Assembly (NCBI GenBank): GCA_902773045.1
Contig: CACYDE010000130.1
Span: 1 to 14,445 of the forward strand
DNA length: 14,445 nucleotides
Source: an uncultured Ruminococcus sp.
GTDB taxonomy: Bacteria; Bacillota; Clostridia; Oscillospirales; Acutalibacteraceae
Direction of reading: 5' to 3'
The position numbers were made by a program, and so were the translations under genes. The notes under the pieces were generated by a model. It saw only the letters and a list, made by a program, of their open reading frames with translations, ran no database searches and was not told where the DNA came from. Every line of letters begins with the position of its first letter. Position 1 is the first letter of the stretch. Shown piece after piece: positions 13,963 to 14,445 of this stretch.

Positions 13963-14445
13963 CTAATGTCAGCTTCCTCTGCCAACTGCTTAAATACGAG
14001 TTGGCTTCCCGGAACAATAAACTCAAAATGCTCATTGCCGTTACAAGTGTAATGATTCCAGCCCTCGCTATAAGTAATTACCTCTGCAGGGTAGTTATCA
14101 CACTCCTGCTTCAAGCAGTTGAATACCGCCGTATAAATTTCATCCTTTTTGTTACGCTTAAAAGAGATTGGGTAGCCATTCTTCTTTAAACGCTTAACGA
14201 TCATTTCCGGAGTAAGCTCATCCTTGATGATGGAAAACTAAACCCTGCCGTCAATGATAAAGCAATATGCTGTGAACATATCGTTATCAGCATAAGACTA
14301 AACTCTGTGCATACAAATATTCTTCGCTTCACAGATTGGTTTACCGACAATCGTCTTACCGGAAGCATTCTGATACTGCAAACAAAGCCTTCCCTCCCTT
14401 TCGGGATTCTTGACGACAACGATAACAGCATTCTCTTTCTTTAAT
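13944..14445 (-). pseudogene. Unknown gene interrupted by two in-frame TAG codons, 5' end outside window
   Basis: Reading the minus strand in one frame from the window edge gives continuous protein-like sequence (AVIVVVKNPEREGRLCLQYQ, then a GKTIVGKPICEAKN segment) broken only by TAG at 14298-14300 and TAG at 14238-14240. It continues through DELTPEMIVKRLKKNGYP to a final TAG at 13944-13946. The part from the ATG at 14204 alone would be 86 residues but has no good ribosome site, and the protein-like character extends upstream of it. No family recognised; no signal peptide or membrane helix. Its last codons overlap the broken recombinase frame, so both genes seem to have been joined by deletion near 13945-13965. 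Most likely a decayed gene; TAG readthrough is the alternative. Confidence 0.5.

Noticed and set aside
14201..14431. 76-codon minus-strand frame at the right edge
   Set aside because: The composition (serine/arginine-rich) looks like an off-frame shadow; the alternative frame with two TAGs reads as real protein.

Overview
The window looks like accessory DNA from a gut-type Clostridia (Firmicutes) chromosome, probably Ruminococcaceae/Oscillospiraceae or a relative. The basis is AGGAGG-type ribosome sites, BspA-type leucine-rich repeats, a DUF960 protein, a zinc-cluster protein of the kind found near amidoligases, a class III Fic protein and a Gram-positive phage/ICE-type tyrosine recombinase. 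Strain and species cannot be named from the sequence alone. No tRNA, rRNA, CRISPR array or transposase was seen.

Left part (about 40-6906, minus strand, AT-rich): a run of genes built from immune-signalling parts. In transcription order these are a 68-residue unknown ORF; a 998-residue protein with an N-terminal Rossmann-like region, a RyR (ryanodine-receptor-type) domain and a C-terminal Card1/DUF1887-like PD-(D/E)xK nuclease; a broken fragment of a second RyR domain; a 109-residue unknown protein; a 729-residue protein with a degenerate guanylate-kinase-like N-terminus and two TIR domains; and a 235-residue TIR protein with a short BspA-type LRR tail. All three TIR domains keep the glutamate expected of NAD-cleaving TIRs.

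Middle (about 7004-10667, plus strand): a divergently transcribed 1189-residue TIR-NACHT-LRR protein with a near-consensus promoter. This is the domain order of plant TNL immune receptors. Its LRR region has a higher-order repeat whose two periods differ by exactly one 23-residue unit.

Right part (about 10850-14445, minus strand, higher GC): mobile-element cargo and debris. It holds a DUF960 protein with a terminator, a class II glutamine amidotransferase that has lost its N-terminus and catalytic cysteine, a zinc-cluster protein that seems to have lost a downstream domain in the same deletion, a Fic AMP-transferase-type protein with its own promoter and terminator, an aborted three-codon ORF behind a perfect ribosome site, a recombinase catalytic domain without its N-terminus, and a gene interrupted by two in-frame TAG codons.

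Working model (inference): the left and middle genes form an anti-phage island. One or more TIR proteins would make an NAD-derived signal on infection. The RyR/Rossmann part of the nuclease protein would bind the signal and switch on nucleic-acid cleavage, by analogy with Thoeris and with Card1 in type III CRISPR. The TIR-NACHT-LRR would be a neighbouring or cooperating sensor. The TIR plus RyR plus Card1-like nuclease combination is the best candidate here for an undescribed system.
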